Below are positions 33,783-43,200 of a DNA stretch of 64,000 nucleotides, piece by piece (positions within the stretch are counted from its first letter, which is position 1; every line of letters starts with the position of its first letter). A model generated the notes under the pieces. That model made no database searches. It was given only the letters and a program-made list of their open reading frames with translations, and was not told the origin of the DNA. Source of the DNA: Bradyrhizobium sp. CCGE-LA001 (GTDB lineage Bacteria > Pseudomonadota > Alphaproteobacteria > Rhizobiales > Xanthobacteraceae); assembly GCF_000296215.2 (NCBI RefSeq), contig NZ_CP013949.1, positions 1,605,501-1,669,500 on the forward strand, written 5' to 3'. A program made the translations under genes and the position numbers.

Positions 33783-34808
33783 GTGAAAGCCGTCCATACC
33801 GAGCTGCACCGCAGCCATGATCCGCAATTCTTTCTCGTTCGCGGTGTCGTCAAGCGCACCACCGAGCAGCCCGAGCGCGCCGACCGCCTGCTCAAGGGGT
33901 TGAAGGACGGCAAGCATCAGCTGGTCGAGCCGACGACGTTCGGGCAGGGTCCCCGCGCGCGGATTCACAGCCCGGAATATCTGTCGTTCCTGAGCGAGGC
34001 CTGGGAGGCTTGGACCGCGCTCGGCGATTCCGGCCCGGAGATGATCGGCAACATCCACCCGGTGCGTCACGCTGCGACCTATCCCACCCACATCGTCGGC
34101 AAGCTCGGCTGGCACACCGCCGACACCGCGGCGCCGATCGGGCCCGGCACCTGGGCCGCCGCCTGTGCCGCGACGGACGTCGCAGTCACCGCGGCGCAGA
34201 TGGTGATGGACGGCGAGGATGCGACCTACGCGCTCTGTCGTCCACCCGGCCATCACGCCTATCGCGACATGGCCGGCGGCTTCTGTTTCCTCAACAACAG
34301 CGCGATCGCGGCAGCGCATCTGCGGCAGAAGCACGAGCGCGTCGTCATCCTCGACGTCGACGTCCATCACGGCAACGGCACGCAGGGGATTTTCTATGAG
34401 CGGCCGGACGTCTACACGATCTCGATCCACGCCGATCCGGTCGCGTATTATCCCTATGTGTGGGGCTATTCCCATGAGCGTGGCGAGGGGGCCGGCCTCG
34501 GCGCCAATCTCAACATTCCGCTTGCCATCGGCACCGGCGATGACGGCTACATGCAGGCGCTGGACGTCGCGCGCAGGGCGATCGAGTCGTTCGCGCCGGG
34601 CGCGCTCGTCATCGCGCTCGGCTTGGACGCCTCCGAGCACGATCCGCTGAAGGGATTGGCCGTCACCACGCCCGGCTTCCGCCGCATCGGCCAGGCCATC
34701 GCGAAGATGGGCCTGCCGACCGTGTTCGTGCAGGAGGGCGGCTATCTCTCGGATATCCTGGGCGCAAACCTGACCTCGGTGCTGGCAGGGTTCGGAGAGG
34801 CGCGGTGA
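33783..34808 (+). CDS. histone-deacetylase-family amidohydrolase, acetylpolyamine amidohydrolase-like
   Basis: A 341-residue zinc amidohydrolase starting at the GTG at 33783 (GGAG eight bases upstream). RPPGHHAYRDMAGGFCFLNN carries the paired active-site histidines, VVILDVDVHHGNGTQ gives the zinc Asp/His ligands, and ALGLDASEHDPLKGL the third zinc aspartate. Bacterial relatives (AphA/AphB) remove acetyl groups from acetylated polyamines. This fits the amine-oxidation and gamma-glutamyl genes upstream, but the substrate is inference. Confidence 0.9.
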   Translation: MKAVHTELHRSHDPQFFLVRGVVKRTTEQPERADRLLKGLKDGKHQLVEPTTFGQGPRARIHSPEYLSFLSEAWEAWTALGDSGPEMIGNIHPVRHAATYPTHIVGKLGWHTADTAAPIGPGTWAAACAATDVAVTAAQMVMDGEDATYALCRPPGHHAYRDMAGGFCFLNNSAIAAAHLRQKHERVVILDVDVHHGNGTQGIFYERPDVYTISIHADPVAYYPYVWGYSHERGEGAGLGANLNIPLAIGTGDDGYMQALDVARRAIESFAPGALVIALGLDASEHDPLKGLAVTTPGFRRIGQAIAKMGLPTVFVQEGGYLSDILGANLTSVLAGFGEAR

Positions 34809-34840
34809 TTTTCGTTGTCCTGACCGTGCTGCATCCACCT

Positions 34841-34964
34841 CGTCATTGCAAGGAGCCCTTGCGACGAAGCAATCCAGACTGATGCCGGGGGAAAGACTCG
34901 GGATTGCTTCGCGGAGCCTGTCATCGGGCCGCGCTACGCGCGGGCCCGTTGGCTCGCAATGACG
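34841..34964. repeat. dispersed palindromic repeat, family A copy 3, expanded
   Basis: Starts CGTCATTGCAAGGAG and ends GGCTCGCAATGACG, with inner GCAATCCAGACTG / GGGATTGCTTCG. It is 36 bases longer than copies 1 and 2 because the right arm carries an extra Gly/Cys-codon-like GC-rich hairpin (GGGCCGCGCTACGCGCGGGCCC near 34926-34947). It lies eight bases before the LLM monooxygenase stop. Confidence 0.8.
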
Positions 34965-34972
34965 GGGAACAG

Positions 34973-35953
34973 TCAGAACATCCCGCTCGCCGCCAGTGCC
35001 TTGCGCACGTGCTTCATCTCGGGCTCGTCGGCGACCATGTCGAGCATAACAGTGGTCAGGCCCTTCGCCGCAAAATCTCTCAGCTTCGCCCCGATGTCGG
35101 CATAGCTGCCGACGAGGTAGGGGCAGTCGGCCTGGAAGGTCAGGAACGGCAGGAGCCAGTAGCCATTGTCCGCAAGCTCGGCGTTCTGGCCGGCATAGAG
35201 GTGCCGCTTCCAGACCGAATCGGTGTTCTCCATTGTGAGCACGAGCAACTCGCGATCATCAGGATTGTCGCGGAAGCGCATCTTCGCGGCCTGCCGCGCT
35301 TCGTCGCGCCCCTCGCGGGCAAAGATCCCGAAATTCATGCCGGGCGCCGCGAGGCCGCGATCGAGGTCGGGCGGCAGCATCTGCATCTTGATGCAGCCGG
35401 TGTCCCGTGCCACGCGCTGCGCCGCGTCCGACCGGCCCGCGATCAGGAATTCCGGCATCAGCTCCGGCGGCAGGCGCGGTCGCAATTGCAGATGTCTGGC
35501 GTGATAGAAGCGCCCCCGGAAGTTCACCGGCCGCGGGCTTGCGAGCAACTCGCGCATCAGCGTGACGAATTCGCCGAGCCGGACGTAGCGGTCGGCATGC
35601 GCGGCGTCATCACCCAGCCCCTGCAAGTCGCTAACCGCGGTGCCCGTGATCATGTTGAGATAGACCTTGCGGCCGTAGAGCTGCGCGAAGGACGAGACGA
35701 ACTTCGCCGCCGTGAACGGATGCATATAGACCGGATTGACCGCAATCAGCGGCGAAGATCGCGCCGTCTCCGCGATGATGTGCTGGGCCATCGCCCAGGG
35801 CTCGACGAACACGTCGTTGCCTTCGAACAGCAGAATGCCTTCGAAGCCGTTCTGGTCGGCGAAGCGGGCCACCCGCATCAACTCGCCGACATATGCCTTG
35901 GGATCGCGGTTGCGTGAAATCGCCGGAAAGACGCGCAGCCGCGGAGCCGTCAT
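34973..35953 (-). CDS. luciferase-like (LLM) flavin-dependent monooxygenase of the NRPS cluster
   Basis: A 326-residue bacterial luciferase-family enzyme. Landmarks are ARFADQNGFEGILLFEGNDV, a TIM-barrel strand YLNMITGTAVSDLQGLGDD (about 121-139), and PEFLIAGRSDAAQRVARDTG. Members use reduced flavin from a separate reductase to oxygenate a substrate; relatives include SsuD and natural-product tailoring enzymes. Its ATG overlaps the phosphopantetheinyl transferase stop, so it is co-translated with that gene. It most likely modifies the peptide made by the adjacent synthetase. Confidence 0.87.
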   Translation of the reverse strand: MTAPRLRVFPAISRNRDPKAYVGELMRVARFADQNGFEGILLFEGNDVFVEPWAMAQHIIAETARSSPLIAVNPVYMHPFTAAKFVSSFAQLYGRKVYLNMITGTAVSDLQGLGDDAAHADRYVRLGEFVTLMRELLASPRPVNFRGRFYHARHLQLRPRLPPELMPEFLIAGRSDAAQRVARDTGCIKMQMLPPDLDRGLAAPGMNFGIFAREGRDEARQAAKMRFRDNPDDRELLVLTMENTDSVWKRHLYAGQNAELADNGYWLLPFLTFQADCPYLVGSYADIGAKLRDFAAKGLTTVMLDMVADEPEMKHVRKALAASGMF

Positions 35954-36681
35954 TCAGCCGCTTCCCGGAGCGGCCAGGCGTTGCGGCTGATGGGAAGGCC
36001 GCCGGCCGCACGGGAGCCGTCGGCGATCGCGAGGCGGTGCGAGGGCGATGGCGAGCACAGCGAGAAGCGCCATCCATGGGGGTCGTCGACGATGTCGGGC
36101 TTGAAGCTGATCTCGATCGCCTCGTGCGACACCTGCATGGCGAAGGCATCGAGCGGCAGGTTGAGCCCGAAGCCCCTGGCCTTCAGATAGGCCTCCTTGA
36201 GCGTCCAATAGTCGAAGAAGCGCTCGATCGCGGCCGGTTCGGGCAGTCCGCGCAAGACTTCGACCTCTTCCGGGGCGAAGAAGCGAAGCGCCGTGGACAG
36301 CGGCGCGACGCGCCGGGACACGGTTTCGACGTCGACGCCGACGGCCTCATGCCGCGACACGACACAGGCGACGCAGCCGTCGGCATGCGACAGGCTGAAA
36401 TGCAGTGCGGCCGACGTCTTGGGCGCTGCGACAAACGGCCGCCCGTAACGGCCGGCACCAAAGGACCAGTCGGAGGGGGCAACGTTGGAGGCGACCTGCG
36501 ACAGCGCCATGCGCAGCATGGCATGCGCGAAGATATACTGCCGTCGATGCCGCTCGAACATGAAACGGTCGGCCTTGGCTCGTTCGTCGACCGAAAGCAG
36601 GCGCCGGCACGCATCGACCGCGCCTGGCGCGTCGATGGTTTCGATCAGTCCAACGAATAGTTCAATTCTGTCGTCTGCCAT
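35950..36681 (-). CDS. 4'-phosphopantetheinyl transferase, Sfp type
   Basis: A 243-residue enzyme that attaches the phosphopantetheine arm of CoA to carrier proteins. The superfamily motifs are present: GVDVE in HEAVGVDVETVSRR (about 113-126) and YWTLKEAYLKARGFGL (about 160-175). Conserved QYIFAHAMLRMAL and FSLSHADGCVACVV segments are also seen. The ATG at 36681 is preferred over the upstream TTG. It probably activates the two carrier domains of the large synthetase encoded upstream on the same strand. Confidence 0.93.
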   Translation of the reverse strand: MADDRIELFVGLIETIDAPGAVDACRRLLSVDERAKADRFMFERHRRQYIFAHAMLRMALSQVASNVAPSDWSFGAGRYGRPFVAAPKTSAALHFSLSHADGCVACVVSRHEAVGVDVETVSRRVAPLSTALRFFAPEEVEVLRGLPEPAAIERFFDYWTLKEAYLKARGFGLNLPLDAFAMQVSHEAIEISFKPDIVDDPHGWRFSLCSPSPSHRLAIADGSRAAGGLPISRNAWPLREAAE

Positions 36682-36912
36682 CAAATAGGCCTTTGGCGTC
36701 GGGCGAGGCCAAACCCTGTCCCGACGGAAGAATCAACGGAGCAAGAAGCAACCTGGGCGGACCGCTCCTAGCGGTACACCCGGGCAATTTCTTGTCGATT
36801 TGCAGGCCGGTTTACAGGCGCAAGCTTGTGCGAGACCCCAACGCGACGCACAAGCGGCCCAACTTCGAAAGCCCAAACTCTGAAGATCGTACGGCGTCCC
36901 CGCCGACGACGC

Positions 36913-37083
36913 TTACTTCTTCTTCTTCTTTGCTTTCTTCGACCCGCCCAGCAACGAAAGGCTGGCGTCGACGTCCTTCAGCGCGGACTGGAGCTTCTTC
37001 TTCTCGGCGGTGAGCAGCTTCTGAAGGGCCTTGCGATCCTTGTCGCTCAACGTGGTGCCCTTGGCAAATTTGATGAAACCCAT
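36913..37083 (-). CDS. small lysine-rich hypothetical protein
   Basis: A 56-residue protein starting MGFIKFAKGTTLSDKDRKAL and ending in a nearly pure Lys tail (SKKAKKKKK). The middle (LQKLLTAEKKKLQSALKDVD) is a likely amphipathic helix. GGGGAG lies five bases before the ATG at 37083. It sits between the synthetase and the PPTase on the same strand, with gaps of 144 and 231 bases, so cluster membership is uncertain. No known family is recognised; the basic tail would suit nucleic-acid or membrane binding. Confidence 0.6.
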   Translation of the reverse strand: MGFIKFAKGTTLSDKDRKALQKLLTAEKKKLQSALKDVDASLSLLGGSKKAKKKKK

Positions 37084-37227
37084 AACACTCCCCGGTTCAA
37101 ATGATCGTCCAAAATCAAAACGCGAGAACAATCTTGCGCGCTAGCGCCAAATAATCAAGATGCAACTCGCTCATTCACAGCTTCGGCGAGCAACTCCGTA
37201 TTAGCCCCGTCCTGCACGGCCTGTCGG

Positions 37228-40200
37228 TCATGCCGCCCTGCGAGCGAGCAATCGGCCGAGCGGCATGTTGGGCTCGGCGACAGCGGCCGCCAGAAGCGCG
37301 ACGAGATCCTCCATCCATGCGCCGACCATATGGCCGTCGAGCAAGTCGCGCTTGTAATTGCATGAACCGGTGATTCCGGTCGGGCGCTCCTTGAGCATCA
37401 GCGACAGCCAGGTCTGGTCGATCGGCAGCACGGGCTGGCCTTCGCGCGCGATATTGCCGATCGACTCGATCACGAGATCGGGCAGATCGAGTGGCTGGCG
37501 CAGCGGATTTTGTAGGGTGAAATAGACCTGGAGCAGCGCGGCCGGATCGATCCCCTCCCGCTCCAGATGGTCGGCCAGGATGTTGAACGGCAGCTCCTGC
37601 CGCGCATGCGCGTCCAGCACGCTCTGGCGCACCCGCGCCAAGGCCTGCGCGAACGAGACCTCCGGCGTGAGCTTGGTGCGGATGATGACCGTGTTCTCGA
37701 ACGGCCCGACGATCCGGTCGGTGTCCGGCTGGGCACGATTGGCCATGGCGGTGGCGACCGCGATGTCGGTGCGGCCCGTTCGCGTCAGCAGCAGCGCCTT
37801 CAGGCCGGTGAGGAGGCACATGAACAGGGTGGCATTGTGCTGCGCGGCGAAGGCCGTGAGCCGGTCGATCAAATCGGGCTCGAGGTTGACCGGGTGACGC
37901 CCCGTGGATGCGGTCGGGCTTGATTCGCCGTCGAAGAGCCGGCTTGCGCCGCGCAAATTCTCGGTCCAGTCGGCGGCCTGACGACGGGCCGCGTCGGTGC
38001 CGCACCACCAGCGCTGCCAGCGCGCAACGTCCGAGAAAGCCGGAGGCGGCCTCAGGAGCGGCACCGATGGATATCCGGCCAGCGCCGCATAGCGATTGGA
38101 CCATTCCTCGAACAACACGCCGATCGACCAGCCGTCGACCACGGCGTGATGCAACGTCAGCAGCAGCACGTGTTCGTCGTCATGGAGCCGCAACAGCCGC
38201 GCGCGCAGCAGCGGCGCACGCGTGGTCTCGATCGGGGTGAAGGTCTCTCGCTCGATCAGCAGTTCGATCTTCCTGAGCTCGAGCGCTCTGCGCCGCTTGT
38301 TGCGGTGGGGATGACCATCGCCGATGGTCTCGACCGTCAGGACACGGGCAACGGCGTCGGGGGCCGAGATGCGGCTGACGGGCTCTCCGCCGCGCCGGCC
38401 GAACGCTGTGCGCAGCGATTCGTGCCGGCGCACGACGTCGTCGATCGCCTGCGCCAGGGCGGCTGGATCGAGCGGTCCCTGGAGGCGGAAGGCGAAGGGC
38501 AGGTTGAACAGCGGCAGATCCGGCAGGTTCTGCTCGATCCGCAGCATCTGGTCCTGCGCGATCGAGAGCGGCGCAGCTCTGTTATCGGCGAGGCTTCTTT
38601 CGGCCAGCTTTGGCCCGCTCGCGGCAGGCTTGCGCGGCTTTGCCGCCACCGCCGCATCGACCTGCCGGGCAAGCTCTTCGATGGTCGGGGCCTCGAAGAT
38701 GGTCTTGATCGGCAGCGATACCCCGAGCGCACGGGCGATGCGCGCCATGGTCCGGCCCGCGAGCAGCGAGTGGCCGCCGAGATCGAAGAAATTGTCGGTG
38801 ACGCCGATGCTCTCGACCTTGAGCAGGTCGGTCCAGATGTCGGAAAGCACCTTCTCAGTGAAGCGCCGCGCCGGCACGGCCGTATCCGGTCCGGACGCCT
38901 CCTCGAGCGCCGGCGCCAGCAGTGCCGACCGGTCCAGCTTGCCATGGGCGTTGAGCGGCACCTGATCGAGGAACAGGAAGGCGGACGGGATGGCGTGAGC
39001 CGGCAACCGGCTCTTCAGGAATTCGCGCAGCTCGCTGGCGCTGCTTCTGCTGCCGGGCCGTGCGACGATATGGGCGACCAGCCTGACATCGCCGCTCGCC
39101 TCACGGCGCGGCTCGACGATACCGGCGCGCACGTCGGGATGCGCGGCAAGCGCATTCTCGATCTCCTTGAGCTCGATCCGGTAGCCGCGGATCTTGACCT
39201 GATGGTCGGCGCGGCCGAGGCATTCGATCGTGCCATCGGCGCGGCGGCGGGCCAGGTCGCCGGTCCGGTAAAGCCGGCTGCCGGTCCGGCGCGAGAACGG
39301 ATCGGGCAGGAAGCGCTGCCGGTTCTGCGCGGGATCGTTGATATAGCCGCGGCCAACGCCGGCGCCGCCGATGCAGAGCTCGCCGGTGATGCCGACAGGC
39401 AGCGGCTGGAGGTCTGCGTCGAGCACGTAGAGCTGGGTGTTCGGCAGCGGAGCGCCGACCGGGATGTTGCCGGTCGCGATTGCCGGCGCCTTGGTCAGGC
39501 GATGCAGGGAGACGTCGTCGGAACATTCCGAGGCGCCATAGGCGTTGATCAGCGGCACTTTCGGGCAGCGCGCGAACCAGGCGCTGCAGAGTTCGACGGG
39601 CAGCGGCTCTCCGGTGGAGATCAGCAATCGCAATTTGGCGAAGGCGCGCCGGACCTGTGCCTCGCTCATGCATTCGACCACCACCCGTAGCAGCGACGGC
39701 ACGATCTCGAGCACCGTAACGCCTTCGCGCTCGATCTCCTGCGCCAGCCGAATCGGGTCCTGCACGGTCGCGTTGCCGCAGACATGCACGCGTGCTCCGA
39801 CCATGGGTCCGGCAAGGAATTGCCAGACCGAGATGACGAAGCTCTGCGGCGCGGTCTGCGCGATCACGTCCCTGGGCGAGAGGCCGAGCTCGGCGATGAG
39901 CGAGGCCAGATGGTTCGACAGGCCGCGCTGCTCGATCATGACACCCTTCGGCGCGCCGGAGGAGCCGGACGTGTAGACGAGATAAGCGAGGCTGGAGGCG
40001 GCACGCGGTGCGGCGCGGACAGGCTTGGTCACCGCTGGCGCGATCACGTCTTCGAGCTCGGCCACATGGATGCGCTCGACCAGCGGCTCGAGCAGCGCCT
40101 CGACCATGGCGGCCTGGGCTCGTCCGGTCAGCAGCACGCGGGCGCCGCTCGATCCGAGGATGGTCGCAAGGCGTGCCGGCGGTTGGTCGGGATCGAGATT

Positions 40201-43200
40201 GAGGAAGGCCGCGCCGACGCGCTGCACCGCGATCATCGCCGCAAGCAGGTCGGGCCCGCGCTCCGCCAGCAGAGCGACCACGCTCTCGGCACCGACGCCT
40301 TCGTGCGCCAGCCAATCCGCGACGGCGTGGCTGCGGCGCACCAGCTCGCGATAGCTCAGGGACGTGCGGCCGTCCGACACCGCAACCGCGTTCGGCGTGC
40401 GCTTGGCTTGACGATCGAAGCGTTCGCTCAAATTGCCGCGCGCGGTGAAATCGGCCGCCACGCCCCGGCCTCTCGCGAGCAATTGCCGGCGCTCGGCCTC
40501 GGTGAGGAGCGGCAGGCGCGAGATGCGCTGCTCCGGATCGGCAATGGCCGCCTTGAGCAGGGTCTTGAACTGGGCCGCCATGGCTTCGATCGTCGCCGCG
40601 TCGAACAGATCGGTGGCGTATTCGAAGAACCCGGTGAAGCGGCCGTCGGCCTCGACCAGTTCGAGCGTGACGTCGAAGCGCGCCACCTTGGGATCGACTT
40701 CCAGCCGCCGCGTCGAAAAGCCCGGGAAGCGGGCGGTCTCGATCGAGGCGTTCTGGAGGATGAACATGATCCGGAACAGCGGATTGCCGTCGCTGCGCCG
40801 CGCGATCTGGAGCGCGCGCAGCACCTCCTCGATCGGCAGATCCTGATTGCGATAGGCGTCGAGCGTGACCTGCCGCACCCGCCGCAACATCTCGCCGAAG
40901 CTGGGATCGCCGCTGAAATCGTTGCGCAGGATCAGCGTGTTGGCGAAAAGGCCGATCAGGCGCTCGCTTTCGATCTGGTTGCGGTTGGCGATCAGCGATC
41001 CCGTGGCGACATCCTCATGCGCGGTGTGGCGGAACAGCAGGCACTGGAAGGCCGCGAGCAGCGTCATGAAGGGCGTCACCCCCTGGTTCTGGCTCAGCCT
41101 GCGCAGGTCGGCCGACAGGGGCTTGGAGAATTCGAGATAATGCCGGGCGCCGTGACCGCTCCAGGCCTCCGGCCTCGGCCGGTCGGTTCGCAGCGGCAGC
41201 GTGGTGACCCCGTCGAGCTGGGTCCGCCAATAATCGAGCTGCTCCCTGGCCGCCGGCGTCTGCGCCCAGCTCTGCTGCCAGAGCGCAAAGTCGCGATATT
41301 GGAAGGCGGGCGGGGGCAGCGCGGCGGCGCTCCGCTTCTGCGCGCCCGCATAATGGGCGGCAAGCTCCTCCCAGAACAGCCGTTGCGACCAGCCGTCGGT
41401 GACGAGGTGATGGACGTTGACCAACAGCGCGTGGTTCGTTCTGTCGAACGACAGCAGCGTGACCTTCAACGGCGGCTCGCGGGCGAGGTCGAACGGATAT
41501 TGTGCGAGCTTGAGCGCCTCGCGCCTGATGATTGTGGCCCTCTTGTCGGCCGGGCAAGGCCTTAGCTTGATCCGCTCGAACCGCGGCGGCGATGGCAGCA
41601 CGCGCTGCGCCGGCTCGCCCTCGTTCTCGCCTTCGATGAAGATCGAGCGCAGCGCTTCGTGGCGCGCGCAGATCGCGGTGAGGCTTGCGGAAAGCGCGGC
41701 GGCGTCGACCGGGCCTTTGAGAACGGCAACTTCGACGACGTTATAGTTGTAGCGGGTCGGATCGAGCCGGGAGAGCACATACATCCGCTGCTGCTGGAAT
41801 GAGAGCGGTGCATCGGCCGCCGCCGCTTGACGCCAGGCCGGCAAATCCGCCTCGCGACGGCTTGCGGCAGTCGCGATCCGTGCAGCAAGCGCGGCGACCG
41901 TGGCGCAATCGAAAATGTCCTCGAACGAGAAGTCGACGTTGAAGCGTTCGCGCAGGCGCGAGCGCATCTGCGTTACTGCGAGCGAATCCGCGCCGATCGC
42001 GAACACGTCCTGATCGATGCCGACCTGCGGCAGCTCCAAGAGACCGGCCCAGATCGCGGCGAGCTGGGTCTCCAGCGCATTGCGCGGCGCCTGCGCCTCA
42101 GTGCCACTCTCCGTTGCCGCGATCAGCCCGGCCAGCGCATTGCGCTTGATCTTGCCGCTGGCGCCTTTGGGCAGCGCTGCAACGCTGCGGATCAGGCTCG
42201 GCACCTTGTAGGCCGCGAGCCGCTTTCGCGCGAACTGGCGCAGCTGGTCCGAACTCGCCTCGGAACTCGGCCGCAGCACCACGACGGCGGCAACGTTCTC
42301 GCCGAGCTTCTCATGCGGCACCGCGAACACCCCGGCCTCCAGCACCGCCGGATGGCTGAGCAGGACCTCTTCCACCTCCTGCGGCGAGATCTTCTGGCCA
42401 CCGCGGTTGATGACGTCCTTGATGCGGCCGACGATGAAGAGATAGCCGTCCTCGTCGAGATAGCCGAGATCACCGGTCCGGAACCAGCCCTTGCGGAATG
42501 CGGCCTTGGTCGCCGCCTCGTCATTGTAGTAGCCGCGGCTCATGTTGGGACCGCGCAGCATGATCTCGCCCTGCGCGCCGCTCGCAAGCGTGCGGCCCGC
42601 CTCGTCCATGATTGCGATGTCCGGACCCGCGGCGCGGCCGACCGATCCGATCTTGCGCAGCTCGAACGGGTTGGCCGCGATCTGCGAGGCTGCCTCTGTC
42701 ATGCCGTAGGTTTCGAGCACGGGGACACCGAAGGTTGCTTGCAGTCCTTCGAGAATCGCCGGCGCCAGCGAGGCCGAGGCCGAACGGATCACGCGCAGTG
42801 ACGACGACCTGGCACGGTCGGGATCAGCCTCCGCCGCCGTCAGCAGCGCACGATGAATGGTCGGCACCGCCGTGTACCAGGTCGGTTGCAGCTCTCGCAT
42901 CCAGCCGAAGAAGGACGATGCATCAAAACCGTCGGTGCAGATCACGCTGGAGCCCGCTGCCAGCGCCGTCAAGAGGCCAGAGATCAGGCCATGGGCGTGA
43001 AACAGCGGCAGCACGTTGAGCAGGCGATCATGCGGTGTGAGCGACAGCACGCGGCCGGCATTTTGCGCCGACAGACACACGTTGCGATGGGTCAACGGCA
43101 CCATTTTCGGCCGCGCTGCCGTGCCCGACGTCATCAGGATGAATGCATCGTCGTCGGCGCGCGAGGCACCGCTCGTGCTCGCCGGCCCGATCGTTGGGCC

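Noticed and set aside
39784..41565. 593-codon plus-strand open frame inside the NRPS
   Set aside because: Antisense to intact C1 and A2 domains of the NRPS; no independent evidence of coding.
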